This document shows, piece by piece, positions 1-6,253 of a DNA stretch of 7,663 nucleotides. Numbering within the stretch: position 1 is the first letter of the stretch; every line of letters starts with the position of its first letter. The translations under genes and the position numbers were made by a program. Below the pieces are notes generated by a model that worked only from the letters and a program-made list of their open reading frames with translations, was not told the DNA's origin and did no database searches. Origin of the DNA: Bacteroidales bacterium (GTDB lineage Bacteria; Bacteroidota; Bacteroidia; Bacteroidales; UBA932); NCBI GenBank assembly GCA_017555925.1, contig JAFZFL010000084.1:1-7663 (forward strand), read 5' to 3'.

Positions 1-2
1 AC

Positions 3-137
3 GAATACGTCTCAGGCGACGGACTCTGCTTTATTGAATGGCCCCAAAAAATAGCAGAACTCCTGCCTGACGACATAATTGATGTTACCATTTCTGTTCT
101 TCCGGATGATTCCCGACAGATAGAAATAGGACAATAA
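3..137 (+). CDS. tsaE: TsaE, tRNA threonylcarbamoyladenosine biosynthesis ATPase (C-terminal part)
   Basis: This is the 3' end of a gene cut by the window edge; the frame starting at base 3 gives 44 residues and a TAA stop. TsaE is the P-loop ATPase that works with TsaB and TsaD to make the t6A37 modification in tRNAs decoding ANN codons, in the cytoplasm. The visible part carries the family's C-terminal signature: a YVSGDG segment, then CFIEWPQKI (residues 9-17 of the fragment), then LLPDD and a terminal beta-strand with DDSRQIEI. The ATP-binding Walker A motif lies outside the window, so catalytic integrity cannot be judged. The gene ends tail to tail with the NamZ-type gene, 14 bases apart, and its stop codon lies in the loop of a hairpin. 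Identification rests on recognising the C-terminal motif and is fairly secure. Confidence 0.85.
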   Translation, partial: EYVSGDGLCFIEWPQKIAELLPDDIIDVTISVLPDDSRQIEIGQ

Positions 138-145
138 TCCTATTT
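124..145. terminator. Possible bidirectional terminator hairpin at the tsaE stop
   Basis: AAATAGGA (124-131) and TCCTATTT (138-145) are perfect reverse complements with a 6-base loop that contains the tsaE stop codon. On the + strand the stem ends in a short T-run (TTTT, 143-146). On the - strand it is followed by TTTCTATC. It lies exactly between two converging genes, where a shared terminator is expected. The stem is AT-rich and the T-tract short, so termination efficiency is uncertain. Confidence 0.5.
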
Positions 146-151
146 TATCTG

Positions 152-1447
152 TTACTCTTCCGGATAAAGAAGGTATGGTTTGCGCTGCTCCTTGAATTTT
201 GCAACATCATCCTGCCACATGGCCTTGATCTCATCGGCAGACTTACCCTCTTTTATCATCTTTCTCACATACTCTTGTCCGGTCTCAAGTTCGAACATTC
301 TGCGGAAGAAGTGGTCGTCAAGATTCAGATTGTTGTATGCATCAATCACATACTCAAGGTTAACTCCCTTTGCATTAATCTCCTCTATTGAAGGCTCTGT
401 TCTCAAATCTACACCAAAACACTCTTTGTCAAGCTGTGGAGGAGTCTTGGCACCCGGAATGCTGCGTGGGATAAAAGAGAAATCATACCCCTTCATATTA
501 GGGTGTCCGTACATCTGGAATGCCTTATCTGTACCTCTGCCCAAACTTACCGGAGTTCCCTCAAAATAACAGGTTGAAGGATAAAGGTAAATTGAACGCA
601 TGTCAGGAAGATTTGGTGATGGTTTTATTGGCAATCTGTAGAGTTTTGCATGTGTATAGTTCTTGCATTTTACCACTGTAAGCTTGCAGTTATGTTTATC
701 TCTTAACCAACCCTCCCCGTTAGCCATTGTTGCCAACTCGCCCAAAGTCATACCATGTACAATTGGTATTGGAAGGCCGCCAACTCCAGATTTGTATTTC
801 ATATCAAGGATAGGTCCGTCAACATAAAAGCCAATTGGGTTGGGACGGTCAAGAACAATAAACTCCTTACCATCCTCTGCACAATTTGCCATCATATTCA
901 CCATTGTCACATAGTATGTATAGAAACGTACTCCCACATCCTGTAAGTCAAAAAGAAGCACATCAAAAAGATCCATTGTCTCTTTTGAAGGTTTCTTCTC
1001 CTTTCCATCATAAAGAGATCTTATTGGAACACCTGTCTTCTCGTCAACCGAGTTGCTTACATGCTCTCCGGCATCTGCCTTGCCCCTGAAACCATGCTCC
1101 GGAGACATTATGCAGGTAACATTTATACCCTTTGAGATCAAAGTGTCAAGAATATGGGTATCCGAAGTTACCATGCCTGTCTGATTTGAGAGGATACATA
1201 CTCTTTTACCCTCCAACAGAGGAAGATATTCATCTACCGACTGCGCTCCTGTTATAATGTCAGTTGCATAATTGATCTTCTCTTCGCCTGGGAATGTTGC
1301 TATTTCATTTGTAGCAGCAGCCTTATACTCAACTTTACCATTTTGGGTAACATCAAGTGTCTGCTTCACTTCACAACAATTGCTTGAACACGATGCAAAA
1401 GCGAAAAGGGTAGCTGCCGCCATTGTCATTAATGAGTGACTCTTCAT
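152..1447 (-). CDS. namZ: NamZ-type exo-beta-N-acetylmuramidase (DUF1343, GH171), lipoprotein
   Basis: This 431-residue protein belongs to the DUF1343/NamZ family, whose characterised members (Bacillus subtilis, Tannerella forsythia) release MurNAc from the non-reducing end of peptidoglycan fragments for recycling. Family motifs seen: SNQTG (87-91), PEHGFRG (116-122, with the conserved Glu117 and His118 in the presumed active site), DLQDVGVRFYTY (167-178), LDRPNP (199-204), HGMT (231-234), FEGTPVSLGRGT (295-306). The N-terminus has a Lys, a hydrophobic stretch and FASC with Cys20, a permissive Bacteroidota lipobox, so a periplasmic or outer-membrane-anchored lipoprotein is likely. Residues 21-75 form a low-complexity spacer with two further Cys (24, 25). 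The gene starts 21 bases after the kdtA stop with no Shine-Dalgarno sequence and is probably cotranscribed with kdtA. Family assignment is secure; the exact substrate is inferred. Confidence 0.88.
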   Translation of the reverse strand: MKSHSLMTMAAATLFAFASCSSNCCEVKQTLDVTQNGKVEYKAAATNEIATFPGEEKINYATDIITGAQSVDEYLPLLEGKRVCILSNQTGMVTSDTHILDTLISKGINVTCIMSPEHGFRGKADAGEHVSNSVDEKTGVPIRSLYDGKEKKPSKETMDLFDVLLFDLQDVGVRFYTYYVTMVNMMANCAEDGKEFIVLDRPNPIGFYVDGPILDMKYKSGVGGLPIPIVHGMTLGELATMANGEGWLRDKHNCKLTVVKCKNYTHAKLYRLPIKPSPNLPDMRSIYLYPSTCYFEGTPVSLGRGTDKAFQMYGHPNMKGYDFSFIPRSIPGAKTPPQLDKECFGVDLRTEPSIEEINAKGVNLEYVIDAYNNLNLDDHFFRRMFELETGQEYVRKMIKEGKSADEIKAMWQDDVAKFKEQRKPYLLYPEE

Positions 1448-1468
1448 AATATCTGTTTTATTGTTAAT

Positions 1469-2767
1469 TTATTTCTGTTGCAACTTTTCAATCCTTGAAA
1501 CCACCTTATATGTAGCACCAAGGTTTGATTTTACATATTCAAAGGATATTTTTCCCTTTTTATCAATCTCCAACGGAATATTTACAAAAGTATTGAACAG
1601 AGAATAGAACTCGGTTGCATTCTTTACTGATATTGCGCCACCAAGCTCCAGCAGATCCGTTGCCTCCTTGAACTTTTTGTAATTAGGACCAAAAACTACC
1701 GGGATTCCATAGGTGGCGGCCTCCAGTATGTTATGTATACCAACTCCAAATCCACCTCCTATATATGCAAATTTACCATATTTGTATATTGATGACAATA
1801 TGCCAATACAGTCAATTATAAGCACTTGAGACTGTTGTAAAAGAGTTGGGAGACTGTCGGGAAGAGAATTGGCATCTTTACCCTGTATATTGCCGTATCC
1901 CTTATCCAGTTCTGAGTACTTCAAGATTTTATATCCTGCAAAGCGTTCAACTACAGATGCTATTCTCTCCTTTCCAATTTCGTGAGGGGCTATAATAAGC
2001 TTTGTTCTTGGAAAGTTTTTAAGGACTTTTGCAATAATCTCTTCATCCGGTGCCCACGAACTGCCTGCCACCATAGTAAATGCACCTTGAGCAAAGTACT
2101 CAATCAGAGGGAATGAGGCACTGTTTTTTGTTATTTCGCACACACGGTCAAAGCGGGTATCACCACATACAAGCACATTATCTTTAATACCTATGCTTGC
2201 CAGCAACTCTTCTGATTGCTTATCCTGCACAAAAAACATTGTGTAGTTTGCAAGCATCTTTCTGAAGAAGCCACCGTATGGTTTGAAGAAGGCTTGTGAA
2301 CTGCGGAAGATTGCAGATACTATATATGTTTCAATATTTCTGCGTTTGAGCTCATTAAGGTAGTTGTACCAGAACTCGTACTTTATGAATATTGCTTTAA
2401 CAGGTTTGACAGCTTCAAGAAAAGCCTTTGCATTTGATGTTGTATCCAAAGGAAGATAGAAAACCCAATCTGCCAATTGATAATTTTTTCTCAATTCATA
2501 ACCGCTTGGCGAGAAGAATGTCAGAAGAATTTTATAGTGCGGCATCTCCTTTTTGTACCACTCAATGATTGGACGCGACTGCTCGAATTCACCTACTGAT
2601 GAGCAATGTACCCAAATGATGGGAACATCTGTAACCACACTTCTTCTGATAAGTTCCAGCACCCCCTTTTGTCCATTGTTAAAGAGCTTTGCCTTGGGAT
2701 TGAAAAATCCGGCAATCCAAGTGACAAAAAGGTAAAATCTTAATGCAAAATTGTATAAAAGTTTCAA
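1469..2767 (-). CDS. waaA: 3-deoxy-D-manno-octulosonic acid (Kdo) transferase
   Basis: This 432-residue protein matches WaaA/KdtA, the GT30 enzyme at the cytoplasmic face of the inner membrane that transfers Kdo from CMP-Kdo to lipid A precursor. The N-terminus (LLYNFALRFYLFVTWIAGFF, about 3-22) is the usual hydrophobic membrane anchor. HCSSVGE (54-60) holds the family's catalytic Glu, here Glu60. Further landmarks: AGSSW (234-238), APHEIG (260-265) and the C-terminal CMP-Kdo site with GGGFG (337-341), HNILEA (345-350) and VVFGPNYKKFKEA. Length is normal for the family. The start is a TTG codon at 2765-2767: there is no ATG or GTG in frame between it and the upstream TAA, the next Met is residue 75, and residues 2-12 match the family N-terminus. 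It is the first gene of a likely operon with the NamZ-type gene. Whether it adds one or more Kdo residues cannot be read from the sequence. Confidence 0.93.
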   Translation of the reverse strand: MKLLYNFALRFYLFVTWIAGFFNPKAKLFNNGQKGVLELIRRSVVTDVPIIWVHCSSVGEFEQSRPIIEWYKKEMPHYKILLTFFSPSGYELRKNYQLADWVFYLPLDTTSNAKAFLEAVKPVKAIFIKYEFWYNYLNELKRRNIETYIVSAIFRSSQAFFKPYGGFFRKMLANYTMFFVQDKQSEELLASIGIKDNVLVCGDTRFDRVCEITKNSASFPLIEYFAQGAFTMVAGSSWAPDEEIIAKVLKNFPRTKLIIAPHEIGKERIASVVERFAGYKILKYSELDKGYGNIQGKDANSLPDSLPTLLQQSQVLIIDCIGILSSIYKYGKFAYIGGGFGVGIHNILEAATYGIPVVFGPNYKKFKEATDLLELGGAISVKNATEFYSLFNTFVNIPLEIDKKGKISFEYVKSNLGATYKVVSRIEKLQQK

Positions 2768-2869
2768 AATAGTATAAGTTCGGAAGGATAAACAAAAATC
2801 AAGCGAATTTAATTAATTTAAATAATATATTAAAATATAAATTTTGCTTACCTTGCGCAAAATTTCAAA
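2768..2869. promoter_or_regulatory. Divergent intergenic region between waaA and mlaE
   Basis: These 102 bases separate two divergent genes and must hold both start regions. The middle (about 2810-2845) is almost pure A/T. No perfect Bacteroidota -7 box (TAnnTTTG) is present for either gene. The nearest matches are TAAATTTTG (2838-2846, one base too long in the spacer) toward mlaE and GATTTTTG on the - strand (2793-2800, first base wrong) toward waaA. Neither has a convincing -33 TTTG. The promoter assignments are weak; the regulatory role of the region follows from its position. Confidence 0.4.
2839..2865. repeat. Perfect 9-bp inverted repeat upstream of mlaE
   Basis: AAATTTTGC (2839-2847) and GCAAAATTT (2857-2865) are exact reverse complements separated by 9 bases. 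The spacer plus right arm also forms a second palindrome, TTGCGCAA (2853-2860). The repeat ends 4 bases before the mlaE start codon, so it could act as an operator in DNA or as a hairpin in the 5' leader of the mRNA. The arms are mostly A/T, which raises the chance of coincidence. Confidence 0.45.
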
Positions 2870-3613
2870 ATGATGAAACGTACTCTACAATTAATTGGAG
2901 AATATTATATCCTGATGACAAGAGTCTTCCAAAAGCCGGACAAATGGAACATCTTCTGGAGACAATATATTTATGAGGCACATAAGCTTATCATTGATTC
3001 CATTCCAATAGTAAGCATTATCTCACTCTTTATTGGTGCCGTTCTTGTAATTCAGACAGCAAACAATCTTGAGAACCCTTTTATTCCAAAAATGTACATT
3101 GGCTATATGACACGCGAGTGTCTTGCCCTTGAGTTCTGCTCAACTATGGTTGCGCTCATCCTTGCCGGAAAAATAGGTTCCAATATAGCCTCAGAGATTG
3201 GCAGCATGAGAATTACAGAGCAGATTGATGCAATGGATATGATGGGTGTCAACTCGGCAAATTACCTTATTTTGCCTAAGATTGTATCTGCTGTTACACT
3301 CAGTCCGTTCCTTATGCTTATGAGCTTTTTCCTTGGCCTTATTGGAGGCGCAATCATTGTATATGCAACAGGGCTGATTTTACCTTCACAATATGTTGAG
3401 GGTCTTCAATTTGCATTCAGAATAGACTATATTTACTACAGCCTTACCAAAATGTCCATTTTTGGATACATAATAACATCTGTATCCTCATTTTACGGAT
3501 ATTATGCCACAGGCGGCTCCTTAGGCGTAGGACGTTCAAGCACAAAGGCCATTGTAATAAGCAGCGGTCTTATTCTGGTATTTAACCTTGTTCTAACCAA
3601 ATTGATGCTTTAA
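2870..3613 (+). CDS. mlaE: MlaE/YrbE-family lipid ABC transporter permease
   Basis: This 247-residue polytopic inner-membrane protein is an MlaE-type permease, the membrane subunit of MCE lipid transporters that move phospholipids between inner and outer membranes. The diagnostic family stretch is seen at 98-127: LAGKIGSNIASEIGSMRITE followed by QIDAMDMMGV, the cytoplasmic coupling segment that contacts the ATPase. Also conserved are FIGAVLVIQ (54-62) and YYATGGSLGVGRSST (211-225) near the C-terminus. Hydrophobic segments lie around 43-65, 86-101, 137-168, 186-210 and 226-245. Length is close to the family norm, slightly short at the N-terminus. The start could be ATG 2870 or the adjacent ATG 2873. 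The stop is one base before the mlaF start, so the two are almost certainly translated from one message. The direction of lipid transport is not deducible. Confidence 0.9.
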   Translation: MMKRTLQLIGEYYILMTRVFQKPDKWNIFWRQYIYEAHKLIIDSIPIVSIISLFIGAVLVIQTANNLENPFIPKMYIGYMTRECLALEFCSTMVALILAGKIGSNIASEIGSMRITEQIDAMDMMGVNSANYLILPKIVSAVTLSPFLMLMSFFLGLIGGAIIVYATGLILPSQYVEGLQFAFRIDYIYYSLTKMSIFGYIITSVSSFYGYYATGGSLGVGRSSTKAIVISSGLILVFNLVLTKLML

Positions 3614-3614
3614 A

Positions 3615-4367
3615 ATGATTACAGTTAAGAATCTATATAAAGAGTTTGACAACAAGCCGGTTCTGGAAAATATCTCCCTTACATACCAGCCGGGAGAGTG
3701 TTCGCTTATAATTGGTGCCAGCGGCTCCGGCAAAACTGTATTATTGAAGAGTATTGTAGGATTGCATACCCCTGAAAAGGGTGAAATATGGTATGGCGAC
3801 AAACTCTTTACCAGTATGAACCACCAGCAGAAGAAAGAGGTTAGAAAAGAGATTGGTATGCTTTTCCAGGGGAGTGCCCTCTTTGATTTTGCCACTGTTG
3901 AGGAGAATGTCATGTTCCCGATGGATTTCTTTACCAACTGGAGCAAGGAGCAGAAACTCGAAAGGGCCAACTTCTGTCTGAAAAGAGTAAATCTTGAGAA
4001 TGTGAACAAAAAGTTGCCGTCGGAATTGAGTGGAGGTATGCAAAAAAGGGTTGGTATTGCAAGAGCCATTGCCTTAAATCCAAAATATCTCTTCTGCGAT
4101 GAGCCTAACTCGGGACTCGATCCAACAACATCTATCCTCATAGACCGCCTTATTCAGGAGATTACCCAGGAGTATAAGATTACCACCATTATCAATACTC
4201 ATGATATGAACTCTGTTATGGAGATTGGAGACAAGATTGCCTTCATCTATAAAGGGCACAAACTATGGGAGGGCAATAACCAGCAGATTCTGCATTCAGA
4301 CTGCAAAGAGCTGAATGATTTTGTATTTGCTTCCAAGATGGCCCAACAGCTCAAAAGGTATATTTAG
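3615..4367 (+). CDS. mlaF: MlaF-type ABC transporter ATP-binding protein
   Basis: This 250-residue cytoplasmic ATPase powers the MlaE-type permease encoded one base upstream. All ABC motifs are intact: Walker A GASGSGKT (34-41, Lys40), Q-loop Gln85 in GMLFQGSALFD, signature LSGGMQKR (138-145), Walker B YLFCDEP (158-164, catalytic Glu163), D-loop SGLDP (166-170) and switch His196. The GSALFD sequence after the Q-loop and the GMQKR form of the signature are typical of the Mla/Ttg2A subfamily. EPNSGLDP replaces the more usual EPTSGLDP, a conservative change. No gene for an MCE-domain substrate-binding protein (MlaD) follows on this strand: the next gene is on the opposite strand with 2 bases between the stop codons. 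Identification to subfamily is strong, supported by its permease partner. Confidence 0.92.
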   Translation: MITVKNLYKEFDNKPVLENISLTYQPGECSLIIGASGSGKTVLLKSIVGLHTPEKGEIWYGDKLFTSMNHQQKKEVRKEIGMLFQGSALFDFATVEENVMFPMDFFTNWSKEQKLERANFCLKRVNLENVNKKLPSELSGGMQKRVGIARAIALNPKYLFCDEPNSGLDPTTSILIDRLIQEITQEYKITTIINTHDMNSVMEIGDKIAFIYKGHKLWEGNNQQILHSDCKELNDFVFASKMAQQLKRYI

Positions 4368-4369
4368 AA

Positions 4370-5599
4370 CTATTTGTTGTTCAAATGGAATCTGAATCCC
4401 ACCTCTGCTTTAATTTGTAGAGGCTGGTCTGTTCTTATGCTTGCCGGCATCTCTGAATTGAAGTAGTATACAACATTCGGTTCAAGGTACAGACCTATCT
4501 CCGGAATAAATCTGTATTCCATACCAAAACCCACATTTGAAGAGTATATGAATCCCTCCATCTTAACGCTCTTCCTATATGATGTTGCATCATAACTGTT
4601 CAATTTGTATATGGCGCCCACACCCCTTTCCACAGAGCCTCCGACATTCGCATAGAGGCTGAAATTCTTCTTGCCGATGAAAGTAAAATAAAGATTGAGT
4701 GGAACTCCAATATAATTGAGATTCTGTTTTACGCGGTAAAACTGCTTGTTTATAAGAACCTCATATTTGCTCCTCAACATTGTATAGCTCAATCCTACTC
4801 CAATCTGCAACAGATCATTTATCTTTACCTGAGCCTGAAGCGCTACATTTATTGGCAACGAGTATTGGGTTTGTGATATTTGCTCAACAGAATTGGCTCC
4901 ACCTGAGGCAACTGAGCCTATTGACATATAATTCAGATATTGGGGAGATATAGACATACTGCTGCTTGAAATGAAATTGGAAGCCAATGAAAATGAGTAC
5001 TCTTTTCCGCTTCTCTTCTTTACAGTTTCATAAGCCGTATAACCGTAATCTGAGACAACAGGCTTTTGGTACTCCTCCACTCTCTCCACACACATTTCAG
5101 AAGTTTCTTCCGCTTGACTTGTTTCAGCTACCACACTTGCCTCATTTTCAGTCACGTTCTCATCTGCATTTTCACCTGCGGTCTCATTCACATTCACACT
5201 CCAAGCCACATCAGCATCCTGTATTTTGTTTGTACTTCCAATCATATTCTGTCTGCCTTCTGCAGCAATACAAATCTCTGCCTCCTTGTTTATTGCAATA
5301 CTGTTATCTTCTGTCTGCGTCTGCTCACAATATGGCGTTTGCTCTACAACTGCAATTTTATCCTCTATCTGTACCCTGTCGGATTCAGGTCTTACAAGCA
5401 TTATAAGCAAAAGGATAACGGCTGCCGCTGATGCAATATAGTAGTATATCTGTCGGGATAAAAAATGTACTTTACGGCCACCTGCAGGCATCTGACTATT
5501 GAGAGTGCTTTCAATTGCACCCCAAACCTCTTGCTCTACAGGAGTTTCAAACTCCGCAAGTTTATCCCTGAATATTTTATCTATTTCATTCTCTTTCAT
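4370..5599 (-). CDS. Putative trans-envelope anti-sigma factor with C-terminal outer-membrane beta-barrel (Dma-like)
   Basis: This 409-residue protein has four regions. Residues 1-50 are a charged cytoplasmic segment (MKENEIDKIFRDKLAEFE, then VWGAIESTL) of the type that starts many Bacteroidota anti-sigma/OMP proteins. Residues 52-69 (YYYIASAAAVILLLIMLV) are one uncleaved membrane helix. Residues 71-199 are an acidic, Glu/Thr/Asn/Ala-rich, probably disordered linker with Cys at 91, 110 and 170. Residues 200-406 read as alternating amphipathic beta-strands, about eight (roughly 200-210, 246-260, 263-282, 287-308, 312-333, 344-365, 368-380, 394-406), like the Bacteroidota OMP beta-barrel family. 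This predicts one chain anchored in both membranes. The gene begins 5 bases after the ECF sigma stop, the usual place for a cognate anti-sigma. The architecture matches dual-membrane-spanning anti-sigma factors (Dma) of B. thetaiotaomicron. Sigma binding is inferred; a plain porin-family annotation is the alternative. Confidence 0.75.
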   Translation of the reverse strand: MKENEIDKIFRDKLAEFETPVEQEVWGAIESTLNSQMPAGGRKVHFLSRQIYYYIASAAAVILLLIMLVRPESDRVQIEDKIAVVEQTPYCEQTQTEDNSIAINKEAEICIAAEGRQNMIGSTNKIQDADVAWSVNVNETAGENADENVTENEASVVAETSQAEETSEMCVERVEEYQKPVVSDYGYTAYETVKKRSGKEYSFSLASNFISSSSMSISPQYLNYMSIGSVASGGANSVEQISQTQYSLPINVALQAQVKINDLLQIGVGLSYTMLRSKYEVLINKQFYRVKQNLNYIGVPLNLYFTFIGKKNFSLYANVGGSVERGVGAIYKLNSYDATSYRKSVKMEGFIYSSNVGFGMEYRFIPEIGLYLEPNVVYYFNSEMPASIRTDQPLQIKAEVGFRFHLNNK

Positions 5600-5604
5600 T
5601 CAAC

Positions 5605-6153
5605 TTATCTGTTTTCTCGCAATCTCTCCTGTAACCACAGCCTTGCCCTACTCAATTGCGAACGTGAACCACCCTCTGTGATGTTAAGTTCTTTTGCTAT
5701 CTCCTGATGCGAATAACCTTCAATAGCATACATATTAAAGACTGTTCTAAATCCTGCAGGCATTGCACATACCATCTTCATAAGCCTTTCCGCCTCAAGA
5801 CGTTCAAGAGCATTTGGAGCAACATTCATATCTTGTGCAGCCGTTTCATACTCCTCTGAGTATTTGAGCACATCCGATTTCCTCAAATGCATAAGGGCAG
5901 CATTTATGAAAATTCTTCTTGCCCACCCTTCAAACGAGCCCTCACCCTTATAGGTTTCCAATTTTGAAAAGAGTATAATAAAGCCGTCGTGAAGAACATC
6001 CTTTGCAGTCTCCCTGTTACCAACATAACGTATACATAAAGAATACATACGGGAAGAGAGTTTCCCATATAATTCTTTTTGAGCCAATCTGTTGTTTTTC
6101 AGACATTCAGATACAATAGGCCCATATATCTCATCTGATTGCAAATTTTGCAC
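5605..6153 (-). CDS. ECF-type RNA polymerase sigma-70 factor
   Basis: This 182-residue protein is an extracytoplasmic-function sigma factor with only regions 2 and 4. Sigma2 spans about 24-92: AQKELYGKL, RYVGNRETAKDVLHDGFIIL (core-binding and -10 recognition) and FEGWARRIFINAALMHLRK. Sigma4 spans about 121-177, with the helix-turn-helix YSHQEIAKELNITEGGSRSQ followed by LSRARLWLQE, which reads the -35 element. The start is GTG at 6151-6153: an in-frame TAA lies two codons upstream, and the next Met (residue 36) is inside region 2. The downstream partner with a membrane helix and beta-barrel begins 5 bases after the stop, implying translational coupling and control by sequestration. The regulon cannot be read here. 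Assignment to the ECF class is strong; the subgroup is not determined. Confidence 0.93.
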   Translation of the reverse strand: MQNLQSDEIYGPIVSECLKNNRLAQKELYGKLSSRMYSLCIRYVGNRETAKDVLHDGFIILFSKLETYKGEGSFEGWARRIFINAALMHLRKSDVLKYSEEYETAAQDMNVAPNALERLEAERLMKMVCAMPAGFRTVFNMYAIEGYSHQEIAKELNITEGGSRSQLSRARLWLQERLRENR

Positions 6154-6176
6154 TGTAGGTTATGTTTAGTTAGATG

Positions 6177-6184
6177 CAAAAATG
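6177..6184 (-). promoter_or_regulatory. Weak -7 box candidate for the ECF sigma gene
   Basis: On the - strand the sequence reads CATTTTTG, one mismatch from the Bacteroidota -7 consensus TAnnTTTG. It lies 23 bases upstream of the GTG start, giving a short leader. No TTG or TTTG sits at the right distance upstream, so this promoter is doubtful. The gene may instead use a self-recognised ECF promoter whose motif is unknown. Confidence 0.22.
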
Positions 6185-6194
6185 GCAATAAAAG

Positions 6195-6227
6195 TTGCAA
6201 GAATAAAAAAAAATTGAAGTATTTTTG
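6195..6227 (+). promoter_or_regulatory. Bacteroidota -33/-7 promoter for the NhaD gene
   Basis: TATTTTTG (6220-6227) is a perfect match to the primary-sigma -7 consensus TAnnTTTG. TTG at 6195-6197 sits near the expected -33 position, 22 bases before the -7 box. An A-tract of nine A's (6205-6213) fills the spacer. Transcription would start about 6231-6236, leaving a leader of about 20 bases before the ATG at 6254. No Shine-Dalgarno sequence is seen, as is normal for this phylum. Confidence 0.6.
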
Positions 6228-6253
6228 TAGAATAACACTTAATTTGAACATCC

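Noticed and set aside
3593..4141. 182-codon open frame on the - strand opposite mlaF
   Set aside because: It lies entirely over a gene with all ABC ATPase motifs intact, crosses into the mlaE end, and its translation has no recognisable domain.
5100..5260. Imperfect tandem-like repeats in the DNA of the anti-sigma linker
   Set aside because: The similarity comes from repeated use of Glu-Asn, Thr and Ala codons in a low-complexity protein segment; no repeat unit of fixed length is preserved.
4987..5441. Several open frames on the + strand opposite the anti-sigma linker, rich in His, Leu, Phe and Ser
   Set aside because: They are antisense shadows of the low-complexity acidic linker, show no family features, and have no promoter or sensible context.
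6140..6152. Palindrome TGCAAA-T-TTTGCA overlapping the sigma gene start codon, as a possible operator
   Set aside because: The central 11 bases also occur, inverted, inside the NhaD gene at 7177-7187, where they encode the same residues (QNL). In AT-rich DNA this is explained by coding for Met-Gln-Asn-Leu and chance; nothing else supports an operator.
6176..6208. Three GCAA repeats in the sigma/nhaD intergenic region as possible regulator sites
   Set aside because: The unit is only four bases and the spacing is irregular (9 and 12 bases), so it is not distinguishable from chance.
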